64,000 bases of DNA, taken from assembly GCF_040253585.1 (NCBI RefSeq), contig NZ_JBELAU010000005.1:124001-188000 (forward strand). Direction: 5' to 3'. Both the position numbers and the translations under genes were made by a program. Numbering within the stretch: the stretch's first letter is position 1; each line of letters starts with the position of its first letter. This stretch comes from Emticicia sp040253585. Its GTDB lineage: Bacteria; Bacteroidota; Bacteroidia; Cytophagales; Spirosomataceae. Below the pieces are notes generated by a model. That model saw only the letters and a program-made list of their open reading frames with translations. It was not told the origin of the DNA and did no database searches. Below, in pieces: positions 9,591 through 17,784 of the stretch.

Positions 9591-10475
9591 TCATTTTAAA
9601 TTACCTTTCAAATTCCAAAATAGGGCATCCCAATACATACTCAAAAACAAGAATTTTCTTTGGATCAAAAACTTAGTTAAATCTCCGAGAGCAATCACAC
9701 CGAGATAAGAAAGCGATAGCCACTTTCCAAATCCTTTACGCCATTTACGAACCAATAAAATACGATTTCGGGTTATATAATATATCTGAATCGCACTTTT
9801 TCTGTCAATACTCGTTAACTCTTTATGCAAAACTAAAGATTGTGGTACGAAATAAATCTGAAAACCCGCCTCTCTAATTTTCAAACACCAGTCTATTTCT
9901 TCGTAATACAAAAAAAACTCCTCAGGCATGAGGCCAACTTCTCTGATAACCGAACGCCGCACCATCATTGCTGCTGCATTAGCTAAGGCTGTTTGCGTAG
10001 GAGTATCATACTGTCCATTATCTTTTTTCCCATAACCAATGGTAGAACTTTGAATTTTATATGCATGTAAATCAGAAGCCCCTGCGTAAAGAATAGTATC
10101 TGGTTGATGAAAACAACGTAATTTTGAGGCACAAATGCCAATTTTTTGATTGGTTTGCATTACCTCAACTAAGGGTTCGAGAAAGTCTGTATGCACCTCG
10201 GTATTATTATTCAAAAACATCAAAAACTCACCATTAGCTTGGGTAATAGCGAGATTATTTCCACCAGCAAAACCTAAATTAGCTTTGGTTTCGATGATAT
10301 GTACATGTGGAAATGATTGCCTTATTCTTGTTTTTAGTGTACCATCAGAATGATTATCAACTACCCAAACTTCAATATTTTTGTATGAAATTTGTTTGAG
10401 CGATGCAAGAAGTTCACAAGTTACTTCTGCTTGTCTATTATTAATCGTAATGATAGAAACAAGTGGCTGTGTCAT
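9591..10475 (-). CDS. Family 2 glycosyltransferase (rhamnosyltransferase-like), third gene of the NosP-like operon
   Basis: GT2 enzyme of 294 residues: VSIITINN (6-13), VWVVDNHSDG (36-45), LGFAGGNN (67-74), and LNNNTEV at the DxD position (88-94), where the Asp usual in LNNDT is Asn91. FFLYYEEIDWCLKIREAGF matches the acceptor-side motif of rhamnosyl- and N-acetylglucosaminyl-type transferases. The last 50 residues contain a hydrophobic stretch (LSLSYLGVIALG) that may bind membrane. Its start overlaps the end of the hybrid kinase by 4 bp, so it is translationally coupled to a sensor kinase, which links signalling to glycan synthesis. Confidence 0.88.
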   Translation of the reverse strand: MTQPLVSIITINNRQAEVTCELLASLKQISYKNIEVWVVDNHSDGTLKTRIRQSFPHVHIIETKANLGFAGGNNLAITQANGEFLMFLNNNTEVHTDFLEPLVEVMQTNQKIGICASKLRCFHQPDTILYAGASDLHAYKIQSSTIGYGKKDNGQYDTPTQTALANAAAMMVRRSVIREVGLMPEEFFLYYEEIDWCLKIREAGFQIYFVPQSLVLHKELTSIDRKSAIQIYYITRNRILLVRKWRKGFGKWLSLSYLGVIALGDLTKFLIQRKFLFLSMYWDALFWNLKGNLK

Positions 10476-12907
10476 TGATGTGATTGTTGGATTTCCTCAC
10501 AAACTCTTTGTAGAATATCAGTTGTAAGTTTTATCAAATTTACCATTTCGGCCGAATCTTTTTCTTGTTTTCCGAGTGCTTCCAGTTGTCTGATTGGCTG
10601 TTTAAGTGGCAAAATCTGCAACATATCTATTGAAGCTTTGATTTTATGAGCCAAATGCCCAATTTGCGAGTAGTTTTGTTGTGTATAATATTCAGCAAAC
10701 TGGCGTAAAGTATCTTGTGACTGCTGCACAAACAGTTTTTCCATCTGACGAATCTGCACCGTATTTCCTTTCATCATTTGGCTCAAAAGCTGATTGTTAT
10801 AAAGTTTTTCTGACTCTTCAACCTTAACCTTTGTCGATAAAAGTGAGTATTTTTGAGGAACGGTGATATATTTTATCAACTTCTGCATCAATTCATCGGC
10901 TACAAACGGCTTACCTATGTAATCGTTCATACCAACAGCACTAAAGTGGTCAATTTCTTCATCCACTATTAAAGCTGTAAGTGCAATAATTGGAATATGC
11001 GTATTTTCGCTTCTAATTATTTTTGTTGCCTGAAAACCATCCATTTCAGGCATTTGAATATCCATCAAAATGCCATCGTAGTATTTTGCTCTGAACTTCT
11101 CGACACCTTCTAAACCATTTTTGGCTATTTCTACTTTTATTCCCCAACCTTCGAGTAATTTTTGGGCAAAAAATTGATTCATGGCATTATCTTCGACCAA
11201 TAAAATCTTTTTCCCAATTAGTACATTACTCGAAATATTATTTTGCTTAGTTTCTTCAATTGGAGCTTGACTAATCGGAAAACCAACAACAAATGAAAAT
11301 GTTGCACCTTCACCCAATTCACTTTTTACTCGTAAATCTCCACCCATTAGTTCAACTAACTGCTTAGATATACTCAGCCCCAAGCCAGTTCCACCATATT
11401 TTCTGCTAATACTTGAGTCTTCTTGCGTAAAACTTTCAAAAATTAACTTGTGATTTTCGGGAGAAATCCCTTTTCCAGTATCAGACACAACAAACTCTAC
11501 CACCAAAGCATTATTCATTTTTGTTACGACTCTTGCCTCTAAACTAATTCTTCCTGTATCAGTAAATTTGATAGCATTACTTACTAAATTTAATAATACT
11601 TGGGAGAGTCGAATTGAGTCGCCGAGAAGTGTAACATTGAGTTTTTCATCGAACTTCATAAACAATCCGATACCTTTTTGTTCGGCTTTAAACTCGTTAC
11701 TATTAATAATATTTTGTAGGATTTTTTTAGGATTAAAAGGAATCTTCTGCAAAGTCATTTTTCCTGCCTCTATCTTAGAAAAATCTAAAATCGAGTTAAT
11801 GATTCCCTGTAAATTATCGGTCGAAATCTGTACTGTATTGATATAATCTGATTGTAATGGGCTGAGACTTGTTTTCTGAATTAAGTTTGTCATGCCCATG
11901 ATGGCATTGAGTGGTGTACGAATCTCATGGCTCACAACAGCCATAAATTCTTGCTTAATTCGGCTGGCTTCTTCAGCTTTTTCTTTGGCCTGACGGAGTT
12001 CTGATTCGTAATTCTTGCGTTCGGTAATATCTGATTCTACGGCAATAAAATTTGTAAGCTTACCTTCATTATCATAAATTGCTTGAATAGAAAGTTCGAC
12101 CCAATACTTTTGTCCTGTCTTAGAATAGTTCAATATTTCAGTTCTGAAACTACTTCTCTGGCGAAGCTGCTCACCTATAAATTTTTTAGTTTCGAGACTT
12201 GTTTCGCTACCTTGCAAAACCTCACCAGGTTTACGGCCTTTTACTTCATCTAAAAGATACCCAGAAATACGACTAAAACCTTCATTTACCCATTCAATTC
12301 GACCTTCACTATCAGAAATTACGATAGCGTTATCGGTTTTTTCTGCTACGACAGCAAGTTTTTTGAGTTCTTCTTGGTATCCGATCACACGATTGTGCAG
12401 AAGGCAAGATTGCAAAGTAACACCAAATTTACGTATTACTTTGCTTGCCTTTTTTACTTCACTTGGGTCAAAAGCAACTTGAGAGAGATTTTTAGGGCTA
12501 AAATAAAATTTTATAAAGCCCAACTGTGGTAAAGGTAAAATCCAATAGCAACCGTCAGTAATGTTTTTTTCGGTAATTATCTCTTGAAAATGGGGCGTAC
12601 CACTTTTGATGCATACGCCGCCATTCCCTTCGAGATGACTCATAAAATAGTGGTTAAGTGTAATCTCCTTTTTGTCTGTACTAAACTCAGGATTGGCATA
12701 GATTAAAGTAAAATTTTCAGAATTTGGCAAATTTAAAATGCTGTTTTTCAGCCAAATAGAACCAAAATCAATATTTTTCTGACGCATCCATACGTTTAGA
12801 AAGTCAGCACAATTTTTTTTTAAATCGAGCGAATTACCAATCGAAAGTGATAATTCGTATAAAAGTGAAATCTCACGGGCAATATCTATTTTTTTTCCTG
12901 CTTCCAT
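10472..12907 (-). CDS. GAF-like/PAS hybrid histidine kinase with receiver and HPt domains (NosP partner)
   Basis: Soluble hybrid kinase of 811 residues. Domains in order: a GAF-like N-terminal region (about 15-175), a short coil, PAS (185-297), HisKA with H327 in VSHEIRTPLN, HATPase (N444, DTGKGIS at 476-482, GGTGLGLSI at 505-513), receiver (about 566-680) with D616 in LMDIQMP, and HPt (about 705-805) with H754 in LAHKIKAS. Its ATG directly follows the TAG of the FIST-domain gene, and its end overlaps the glycosyltransferase, so the three are one transcript. NosP proteins are known to be co-transcribed with such kinases and to modulate them when NO binds. Architecture matches the kinase at 7103-9226, suggesting a common downstream regulator. 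Confidence 0.94.
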   Translation of the reverse strand: MEAGKKIDIAREISLLYELSLSIGNSLDLKKNCADFLNVWMRQKNIDFGSIWLKNSILNLPNSENFTLIYANPEFSTDKKEITLNHYFMSHLEGNGGVCIKSGTPHFQEIITEKNITDGCYWILPLPQLGFIKFYFSPKNLSQVAFDPSEVKKASKVIRKFGVTLQSCLLHNRVIGYQEELKKLAVVAEKTDNAIVISDSEGRIEWVNEGFSRISGYLLDEVKGRKPGEVLQGSETSLETKKFIGEQLRQRSSFRTEILNYSKTGQKYWVELSIQAIYDNEGKLTNFIAVESDITERKNYESELRQAKEKAEEASRIKQEFMAVVSHEIRTPLNAIMGMTNLIQKTSLSPLQSDYINTVQISTDNLQGIINSILDFSKIEAGKMTLQKIPFNPKKILQNIINSNEFKAEQKGIGLFMKFDEKLNVTLLGDSIRLSQVLLNLVSNAIKFTDTGRISLEARVVTKMNNALVVEFVVSDTGKGISPENHKLIFESFTQEDSSISRKYGGTGLGLSISKQLVELMGGDLRVKSELGEGATFSFVVGFPISQAPIEETKQNNISSNVLIGKKILLVEDNAMNQFFAQKLLEGWGIKVEIAKNGLEGVEKFRAKYYDGILMDIQMPEMDGFQATKIIRSENTHIPIIALTALIVDEEIDHFSAVGMNDYIGKPFVADELMQKLIKYITVPQKYSLLSTKVKVEESEKLYNNQLLSQMMKGNTVQIRQMEKLFVQQSQDTLRQFAEYYTQQNYSQIGHLAHKIKASIDMLQILPLKQPIRQLEALGKQEKDSAEMVNLIKLTTDILQRVCEEIQQSHQ

Positions 12908-13993
12908 CTATCTGTAAAGGCTACTTGCTACAATTGTTTTATTGTAGAAATCTACAAATCCCATACCCGAAGACGCAATCTCTCCCAAGGTTGAAACCCC
13001 TCTTATTTTACATTGTTTTTTCTGATAGACATCTCGCATAGCTTTTAGTTCATCCTCAAATTGTTTATCGAGATACATTACACGGGTAATACAGTCAAAA
13101 ACCATCAAACAGTCAGCTGCACTATCTTCATTATAAGTCTGATTAGCGACATCACGTGCCGCATGAATCAATTTTTCGGGGTCACCAGTTAAAATTTGTA
13201 AGGTTGAGTTTTCGGGAACTTCCGAAATACAAACAATCTCTCCATCTTCATTAATAGCAATAGGGTCACGTACGACAAATTCAGCTCCTTCTTTATAGAT
13301 TCCAAATGGAAAAATTTTAGCAATGTCAATGAAATTATTTTCGGTAAATTCGTTTGTAGAATTTGCCTCAATCACCTCTTTGTAAACCTCAAAAGCTGGT
13401 CGCCAATTAAGTTCCTTTACAATATTTTTTTCGGTCGAAGTAGCAATAAATGGCCCCGCAAACACTTCCCAACCATGTTTTACACCAATTTTACTTTTAT
13501 TATTCATGAGTGCTAAAATTGCACCATCTTCAAACATTCCTTCTTGAGTAAAAATACACGGTTGCTGCTCGAAACTCATAAATCCTGCTCCACCTCCAAC
13601 AATATTTATTTGATTATTGAGCAAACCATACACTTTTTTAAGCAATAAATCGGTAGCTGAGACCATAGCGTCAATCAACAAAATTGCTGTATTGACAGCT
13701 TCAAGATTTTTGATTTCTTTGAAAGTAGATTCATCTTTCATCGAAAACTTAATAACCTCTTGTACAAGAGGCAGTTCAAGTATCAAAATTCCATCATGAT
13801 AATTGTTTATGTCATGAATAATTGTGGGATAAACTCCACCAAAAAACTTCAAAGCATTTTTATCGAAGAGGTCAATCAAACTCCCAAGTTCAGATGCCGA
13901 TTTTTCAGCAACAAAAATTAGTAAAAAATTTTTACTCAGTTTAAAATCATCAATCGTACCCTGAGTTATTTCATTTATATTTTTAAAATACAT
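12908..13993 (-). CDS. FIST-domain sensor protein, NosP-like (candidate heme nitric oxide sensor)
   Basis: 361 residues made of FIST_N (about 20-195) and FIST_C (about 200-345). Recognisable stretches are FFGGVYPTII and HDGILIL, IVGGGAGF, KHGWEVFAGPFIATS (H173 in the HGW motif), the FIST_C run FVVRDPIAI, LQILTGDPEKLI, and the closing GVSTLGEIASSG. Members of this family that sit next to histidine kinases have been shown to bind heme and sense NO and are called NosP. Whether this one binds heme is inference, and H173 is only a candidate ligand. No signal peptide is present, so it is cytoplasmic. First gene of a FIST-kinase-glycosyltransferase operon; the next ATG is immediately adjacent. Confidence 0.9.
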   Translation of the reverse strand: MYFKNINEITQGTIDDFKLSKNFLLIFVAEKSASELGSLIDLFDKNALKFFGGVYPTIIHDINNYHDGILILELPLVQEVIKFSMKDESTFKEIKNLEAVNTAILLIDAMVSATDLLLKKVYGLLNNQINIVGGGAGFMSFEQQPCIFTQEGMFEDGAILALMNNKSKIGVKHGWEVFAGPFIATSTEKNIVKELNWRPAFEVYKEVIEANSTNEFTENNFIDIAKIFPFGIYKEGAEFVVRDPIAINEDGEIVCISEVPENSTLQILTGDPEKLIHAARDVANQTYNEDSAADCLMVFDCITRVMYLDKQFEDELKAMRDVYQKKQCKIRGVSTLGEIASSGMGFVDFYNKTIVASSLYR

Positions 13994-14300
13994 TTTTTGA
14001 GGGGTTCACATGTAGTTATTATTACTCAGAAACCATACCATAAAGATAAACTATTGATTATCAAGACTATTTACAAAAAAAATGTCCAAAATTTGGAATT
14101 TTATCTATTTTTTGGAACATAACCTTATATAAACCGAAATGTGTAGCTCCATATTTGAATGAATCAAACACTTCATTCTACCAATTCCCCTCTCTAATTC
14201 TTAAATAGTTTCTTTTTAACTGTGGGCTACTGGTTCAAAATACTCATACTTTATTTTTTATCTAACGACCTACTTTAAACAAATATCAATTCTGGATGTA
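13994..14300. other. Non-coding gap upstream of the NosP-like operon and downstream of the receiver-PGT gene
   Basis: The 307 bp must hold the promoter of the FIST operon (- strand) and the end of the receiver-PGT transcript. No open frame of interest is seen. The clear landmark is the palindrome TCCAAAATTTGGA at 14085-14097, with a second TTTTTGGAA at about 14109-14117. I could not assign a confident -7 box. Confidence 0.55.
14057..14097 (+). repeat. Shared intergenic module, copy C, with TCCA-N5-TGGA palindrome
   Basis: Contains ATTATCAAG (14057-14065), then ACTATTTAC and the palindrome TCCAAAATTTGGA (14085-14097) followed by ATTTTA. Relative to copy B the distance from ATTATCAAG to TTGGAA is 11 bp shorter, one helical turn. 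It lies about 90-105 bp upstream of the FIST gene, where an operator would be expected. Confidence 0.5.
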
Positions 14301-15455
14301 TCACATTTTCTCCGATTGAAATAAAGCTGGGACAGTTCTGGCTATGAGTGTCAAATCAAATTTCCAATCATGATTGTGAGCATAAATATTATCTAAATCC
14401 TGACGTTCTTTAGCCGATAAATCACCCTTACCTCGTTTGGTTACTTGCCAGAGTCCTGTTAGACCTGCAGGGGCTAAAAATCTGGCTACTGACTCATCTT
14501 TGGTCAGTTTTTCGGCCTCATATATTGGAAGTGGTCGATTACCAACCAACGACATGTCTCCTCTAATGACATTGATTAATTGTGGGATTTCATCAATACT
14601 TGTATTTCTCAAGAAAGCTCCCAATTTGGTAATTCTTGGATCATTCCTAAACTTCAAAAAAGCTGATTTTTGATTTAGTGCATCTAAAAACTTTTTCTCA
14701 TTTTTCCAGCCCGAATCATCAATCAAATCTCCGTCGATTTCAGTATTTTCTATTTTAAATTCAGTTTCATACATATTTAGGTGTGCCATCTCCTTGATTT
14801 CTTTTTCGGCACCCGTTCGCATTGTGCGAAATTTGTACAACTCAAAAACTTTGTAACCAGCCCCGATTCTCTTCGATAAGAAAAATACGGGGCCTTTAGA
14901 ATCTAACTTAATTAAAATAGCAACTATCAGTAAAATTGGAGAAAGTATAAGTAAAGCTGAACCCGCTACGAAAATATCGAAAGCACGTTTGCGAAAAGAA
15001 GATTTTGGTGTTAAGAAATTTCCATTATCAGAATTATTCCTACGGTTTCCTTCAAAATTCAAACTAAATGAAGCCGCAGAAGCTGGTATATATTTTAACT
15101 GTTTTTTTATACGTAGTTGCAGCTCTTCTGGATGAAAAGGCTTCACCACATAGTCATCAGCCCCCAATCTAAGACATTCAATACGGTATTGACTTCTGCC
15201 TTCTCCCGTTAAAATGATTAAGGGGATGTTTATATAAAGCGGGTTCGTTTTCAAATAGCTTATAAATCCTTTTCCATCTTCATCTGGTAAATTCAGATCT
15301 GTCACGATAGCATCTGGAAACAAGCCATTTTTTAGTAGAGCTTTAGCTGCCTTGATGCTTTGACATAAATAGAGTTCAAACATTTCACCGTAACAGTGCT
15401 TCATTAAACTCAAAAGCATTTTGTTATCATCGATTATTAGGAGTCGTTTTTTCAT
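14301..15455 (-). CDS. Response-regulator receiver fused to a polyprenyl-phosphate phosphoglycosyl transferase
   Basis: 384 residues with an unusual architecture. Residues 1-120 are a complete receiver: acidic pair D9/D10, phospho-acceptor D53 in VTDLNLP, T83, and K105 in VVKPF. A linker (121-152) leads to a bacterial sugar transferase of the monotopic phosphoglycosyl transferase family: KRAFD (156-160), a hydrophobic re-entrant helix (about 161-183), KFRTM (208-212), the catalytic Asp-Glu pair D288-E289 in TSIDEIPQL, SLVGNRPL and GLTGLWQV. About 45 extra residues sit between KFRTM and FRNDPR. Such enzymes start glycan synthesis by moving a sugar-1-phosphate onto undecaprenyl phosphate. Here phosphorylation of D53 could gate that step directly. 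No kinase is encoded beside it; it is divergent from the NtrC-type regulator. Confidence 0.92.
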   Translation of the reverse strand: MKKRLLIIDDNKMLLSLMKHCYGEMFELYLCQSIKAAKALLKNGLFPDAIVTDLNLPDEDGKGFISYLKTNPLYINIPLIILTGEGRSQYRIECLRLGADDYVVKPFHPEELQLRIKKQLKYIPASAASFSLNFEGNRRNNSDNGNFLTPKSSFRKRAFDIFVAGSALLILSPILLIVAILIKLDSKGPVFFLSKRIGAGYKVFELYKFRTMRTGAEKEIKEMAHLNMYETEFKIENTEIDGDLIDDSGWKNEKKFLDALNQKSAFLKFRNDPRITKLGAFLRNTSIDEIPQLINVIRGDMSLVGNRPLPIYEAEKLTKDESVARFLAPAGLTGLWQVTKRGKGDLSAKERQDLDNIYAHNHDWKFDLTLIARTVPALFQSEKM

Positions 15456-15486
15456 TGACTTTATATTTGTTAAGGCTGAATATTAT

Positions 15487-15505
15487 CATTCAATTCCTTT
15501 GCCAA
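15487..15505 (-). promoter_or_regulatory. Weak candidate sigma54 promoter for the receiver-PGT gene
   Basis: On the - strand TTGGCA-N8-TTGAA gives GG-N10-GA, one mismatch from the GG-N10-GC of sigma54 promoters. The predicted transcription start near 15480 lies about 25 nt before the ATG. The divergent gene encodes a sigma54 activator, which makes the site worth testing, but the invariant C is missing. Confidence 0.25.
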
Positions 15506-15517
15506 CTTTAGCAATAA

Positions 15518-15585
15518 ACATAAAACACTTACTATCAATAACTTACCAAATCAACTATTTCTCATAACTTCCATAATTTGGAAAT
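15518..15585 (+). repeat. Shared 68-bp intergenic module, copy A, with TTCCA-N5-TGGAA palindrome
   Basis: Starts with ACATAAAACACT (15518-15529), continues with TATCAATAACTTAC and ends in TTCCATAATTTGGAA (15569-15583). It lies between the divergent receiver-PGT and NtrC-type genes, 47-114 bp upstream of the latter's ATG. It aligns without gaps to copy B at 9503-9570. Confidence 0.6.
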
Positions 15586-15631
15586 GAATAATATTTTATG
15601 GAAATTGAGTAAAATTTGGATTCGTATAATT

Positions 15632-16978
15632 ATGGAAAATACTCAGACTATTTTTATCGTAGAAGATGATGCTTTTTATGGGGCAATGCTCGAATATCAT
15701 CTAACTCTAAACCCTGACTACACCGTTGAAAGGTTTGAAACGGGTAAAAGTTTTTTGGATAACCTCTACAGAAGGCCAATTGCTATTACGCTCGATTATT
15801 CTTTGCCAGATATGGACGGCGAAACGGTCTTGAAGCGTATCCAGAAAGAATATGCAGATATTCCAGTAATTATTATTTCGGGGCAGGAAGATATTTCGAC
15901 GGCTGTCCAATTACTCAAAAATGGAGCTTATGACTACATAGTAAAAGATGAAAACACAAAAGAGCGTTTGTGGAATGCAATTCTAAAAGTCAAAGAAACC
16001 CAACAATTACGAGAAGAAATTTCTCAATTACGGGAAGAAGTTCGTGAGAAATATGAATTTGATAAAGCCATCAAAGGTAATAGTCCGGCTCTGCAAAGGG
16101 TTTTTAATTTGATGGAAAAAGCATCAAAAAGCAATATCAATGTTTCGATTTATGGCGAAACTGGTACAGGGAAAGAACTCGTGGCTAAAGCGATTCACCA
16201 TAATTCGGTTCGAAACAAAAAACCATTTGTAGCTGTAAATATGGCTGCAATTCCGAAAGATTTAGTAGAAAGTGAATTATTTGGACACGAAAAAGGAGCT
16301 TTCACAGGAGCGATGAACCGCCGAATCGGAAAATTTGAAGAAGCAACTGGCGGAACATTATTTTTGGATGAAATTGGAGAAATGGAACTAACCATGCAAG
16401 CGAAAATCTTACGAGTACTTCAGGAGCAAGAAATAACAAGAATTGGAGGCAATCAAGTTGTAAAAATTGATTGCAGAATTATTGTAGCAACCCACCGAAA
16501 CCTTGCAGAAGAGGTTCAAAGAGGTAATTTTCGTGAAGATTTATATTATCGTTTGCTTGGTCTGAATGTAGCCCTCCCTCCACTCCGTGAACGAGGAAAT
16601 GATATTATTTTACTGTCAAAATTCTTTATTGAAGATTATTGTAAGAAAAACCGACTTCCAAAATTGGGTCTGACCAATGAAGCATCACAGAAACTCATGA
16701 GTTATCCGTTTCCTGGAAATGTCCGTGAATTGAAAGCAATTATTGAGCTGGCTTGCGTGATGGCATCCGATGATTTGATTGCTTCAGAAGATATTACATT
16801 CAACTCTATTAAACCCGAAGGGGCATTTTTACTCGAAGAAGTAACTTTACGAGAATACACACGCCGAATCATCCGTCATTTTTTGAATAAATACGATGAT
16901 GATGTACTTCTTGTAGCCGATAAACTTGACATCGGAAAATCAACAATTTACAATATGTTGAAAAGCGGAGAGCTCTGA
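15632..16978 (+). CDS. NtrC-family sigma54-dependent response regulator
   Basis: Transcriptional activator of 448 residues from the ATG at 15632; an in-frame upstream ATG at 15578 would add 18 residues unlike a receiver start and would run into the palindrome of copy A. Domains: receiver (about 5-125) with D55 in TLDYSLPD, a coiled linker (125-145), and the AAA+ domain (about 145-375) with Walker A GETGTGKE (175-182), the sigma54 contact loop GAFTGA (222-227) and Walker B TLFLDEIG. A Fis-type helix-turn-helix ends the protein. It should activate sigma54 promoters after phosphorylation. No partner kinase is adjacent, and the HPt-ending kinases nearby are plausible donors. Confidence 0.94.
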   Translation: MENTQTIFIVEDDAFYGAMLEYHLTLNPDYTVERFETGKSFLDNLYRRPIAITLDYSLPDMDGETVLKRIQKEYADIPVIIISGQEDISTAVQLLKNGAYDYIVKDENTKERLWNAILKVKETQQLREEISQLREEVREKYEFDKAIKGNSPALQRVFNLMEKASKSNINVSIYGETGTGKELVAKAIHHNSVRNKKPFVAVNMAAIPKDLVESELFGHEKGAFTGAMNRRIGKFEEATGGTLFLDEIGEMELTMQAKILRVLQEQEITRIGGNQVVKIDCRIIVATHRNLAEEVQRGNFREDLYYRLLGLNVALPPLRERGNDIILLSKFFIEDYCKKNRLPKLGLTNEASQKLMSYPFPGNVRELKAIIELACVMASDDLIASEDITFNSIKPEGAFLLEEVTLREYTRRIIRHFLNKYDDDVLLVADKLDIGKSTIYNMLKSGEL

Positions 16979-17129
16979 AAAACGAATTCCATCTTATCAT
17001 TGCGAATGCCCTTTGGCAGCCAAAATTGGTTGCTATTTTTATTTCTATAAAATATTCTTTCAAGCGTGACGTTTCATTTAAGCATCCGACACTAAACATA
17101 AACACTAACAATCCTATTTCTTAATCTGT

Positions 17130-17750
17130 ATGAAATTCAAAGCCGTAATCTTCGACTTCGGAAACGTCATTATCAATATCGAGTTTCAGAGAATCTATCA
17201 GACATTCGCCAAATTTACATCAAAGTCACCTGCTTACATCGAAAAAAAAATTACCGAAGACCAAATCTTTAGAAGATATGAAAGTGGGCAGTTTACCGAT
17301 GAAGAGTTCAGAGAGGTAATCCGCCAAACCCTTGGATTTCCCCTCTCCGACCACGAAGTTGACACCGCATGGAACGCAATTCTGCTTGATATTCCAAGCG
17401 ATAGAATTGATTTAGTTCATAATATTCGCCAAAAATACCCTGTATATTTACTCAGCAATACCAATAATATCCACATTACAGCTTCCAACAACTATCTCAA
17501 AAAAGCACATGGTATAAATAATTTGGATTTATTATTCGATAAACTCTATCTTTCTTACGAAATGGGCTTATGGAAACCCGATGCCGAAATTTATCTTGAA
17601 GTATTGCGTGCGAATAAACTCCAACCCAACGAAGTTATATTCTTTGATGACAACCATCACAACATCGAATCAGCCAAAGCGATCGGAATGCAAACAATTT
17701 TAGTTGAGCCACCTACTTCTATCGTAGAATATTGTAAAAACATATTTTAA
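17130..17750 (+). CDS. HAD-superfamily hydrolase (YihX-like phosphatase)
   Basis: HAD subfamily IA protein of 206 residues. Motif I is FDFGNVI with the nucleophile D9; the second Asp of the usual DxD is replaced by Gly, as in the YihX (glucose-1-phosphatase-like) group. Motif II is LLSNTNN, motif III is the Lys in GLWKPDAEIY, and motif IV is FFDDNHHNIESA. It is cytoplasmic and metal dependent; substrate unknown, most likely a sugar phosphate or similar small metabolite. It is followed 34 bp later by a membrane protease gene in the same direction. Confidence 0.87.
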   Translation: MKFKAVIFDFGNVIINIEFQRIYQTFAKFTSKSPAYIEKKITEDQIFRRYESGQFTDEEFREVIRQTLGFPLSDHEVDTAWNAILLDIPSDRIDLVHNIRQKYPVYLLSNTNNIHITASNNYLKKAHGINNLDLLFDKLYLSYEMGLWKPDAEIYLEVLRANKLQPNEVIFFDDNHHNIESAKAIGMQTILVEPPTSIVEYCKNIF

Positions 17751-17784
17751 GTTGTTACTTTGTGGCATACAACAAACCTAACTA

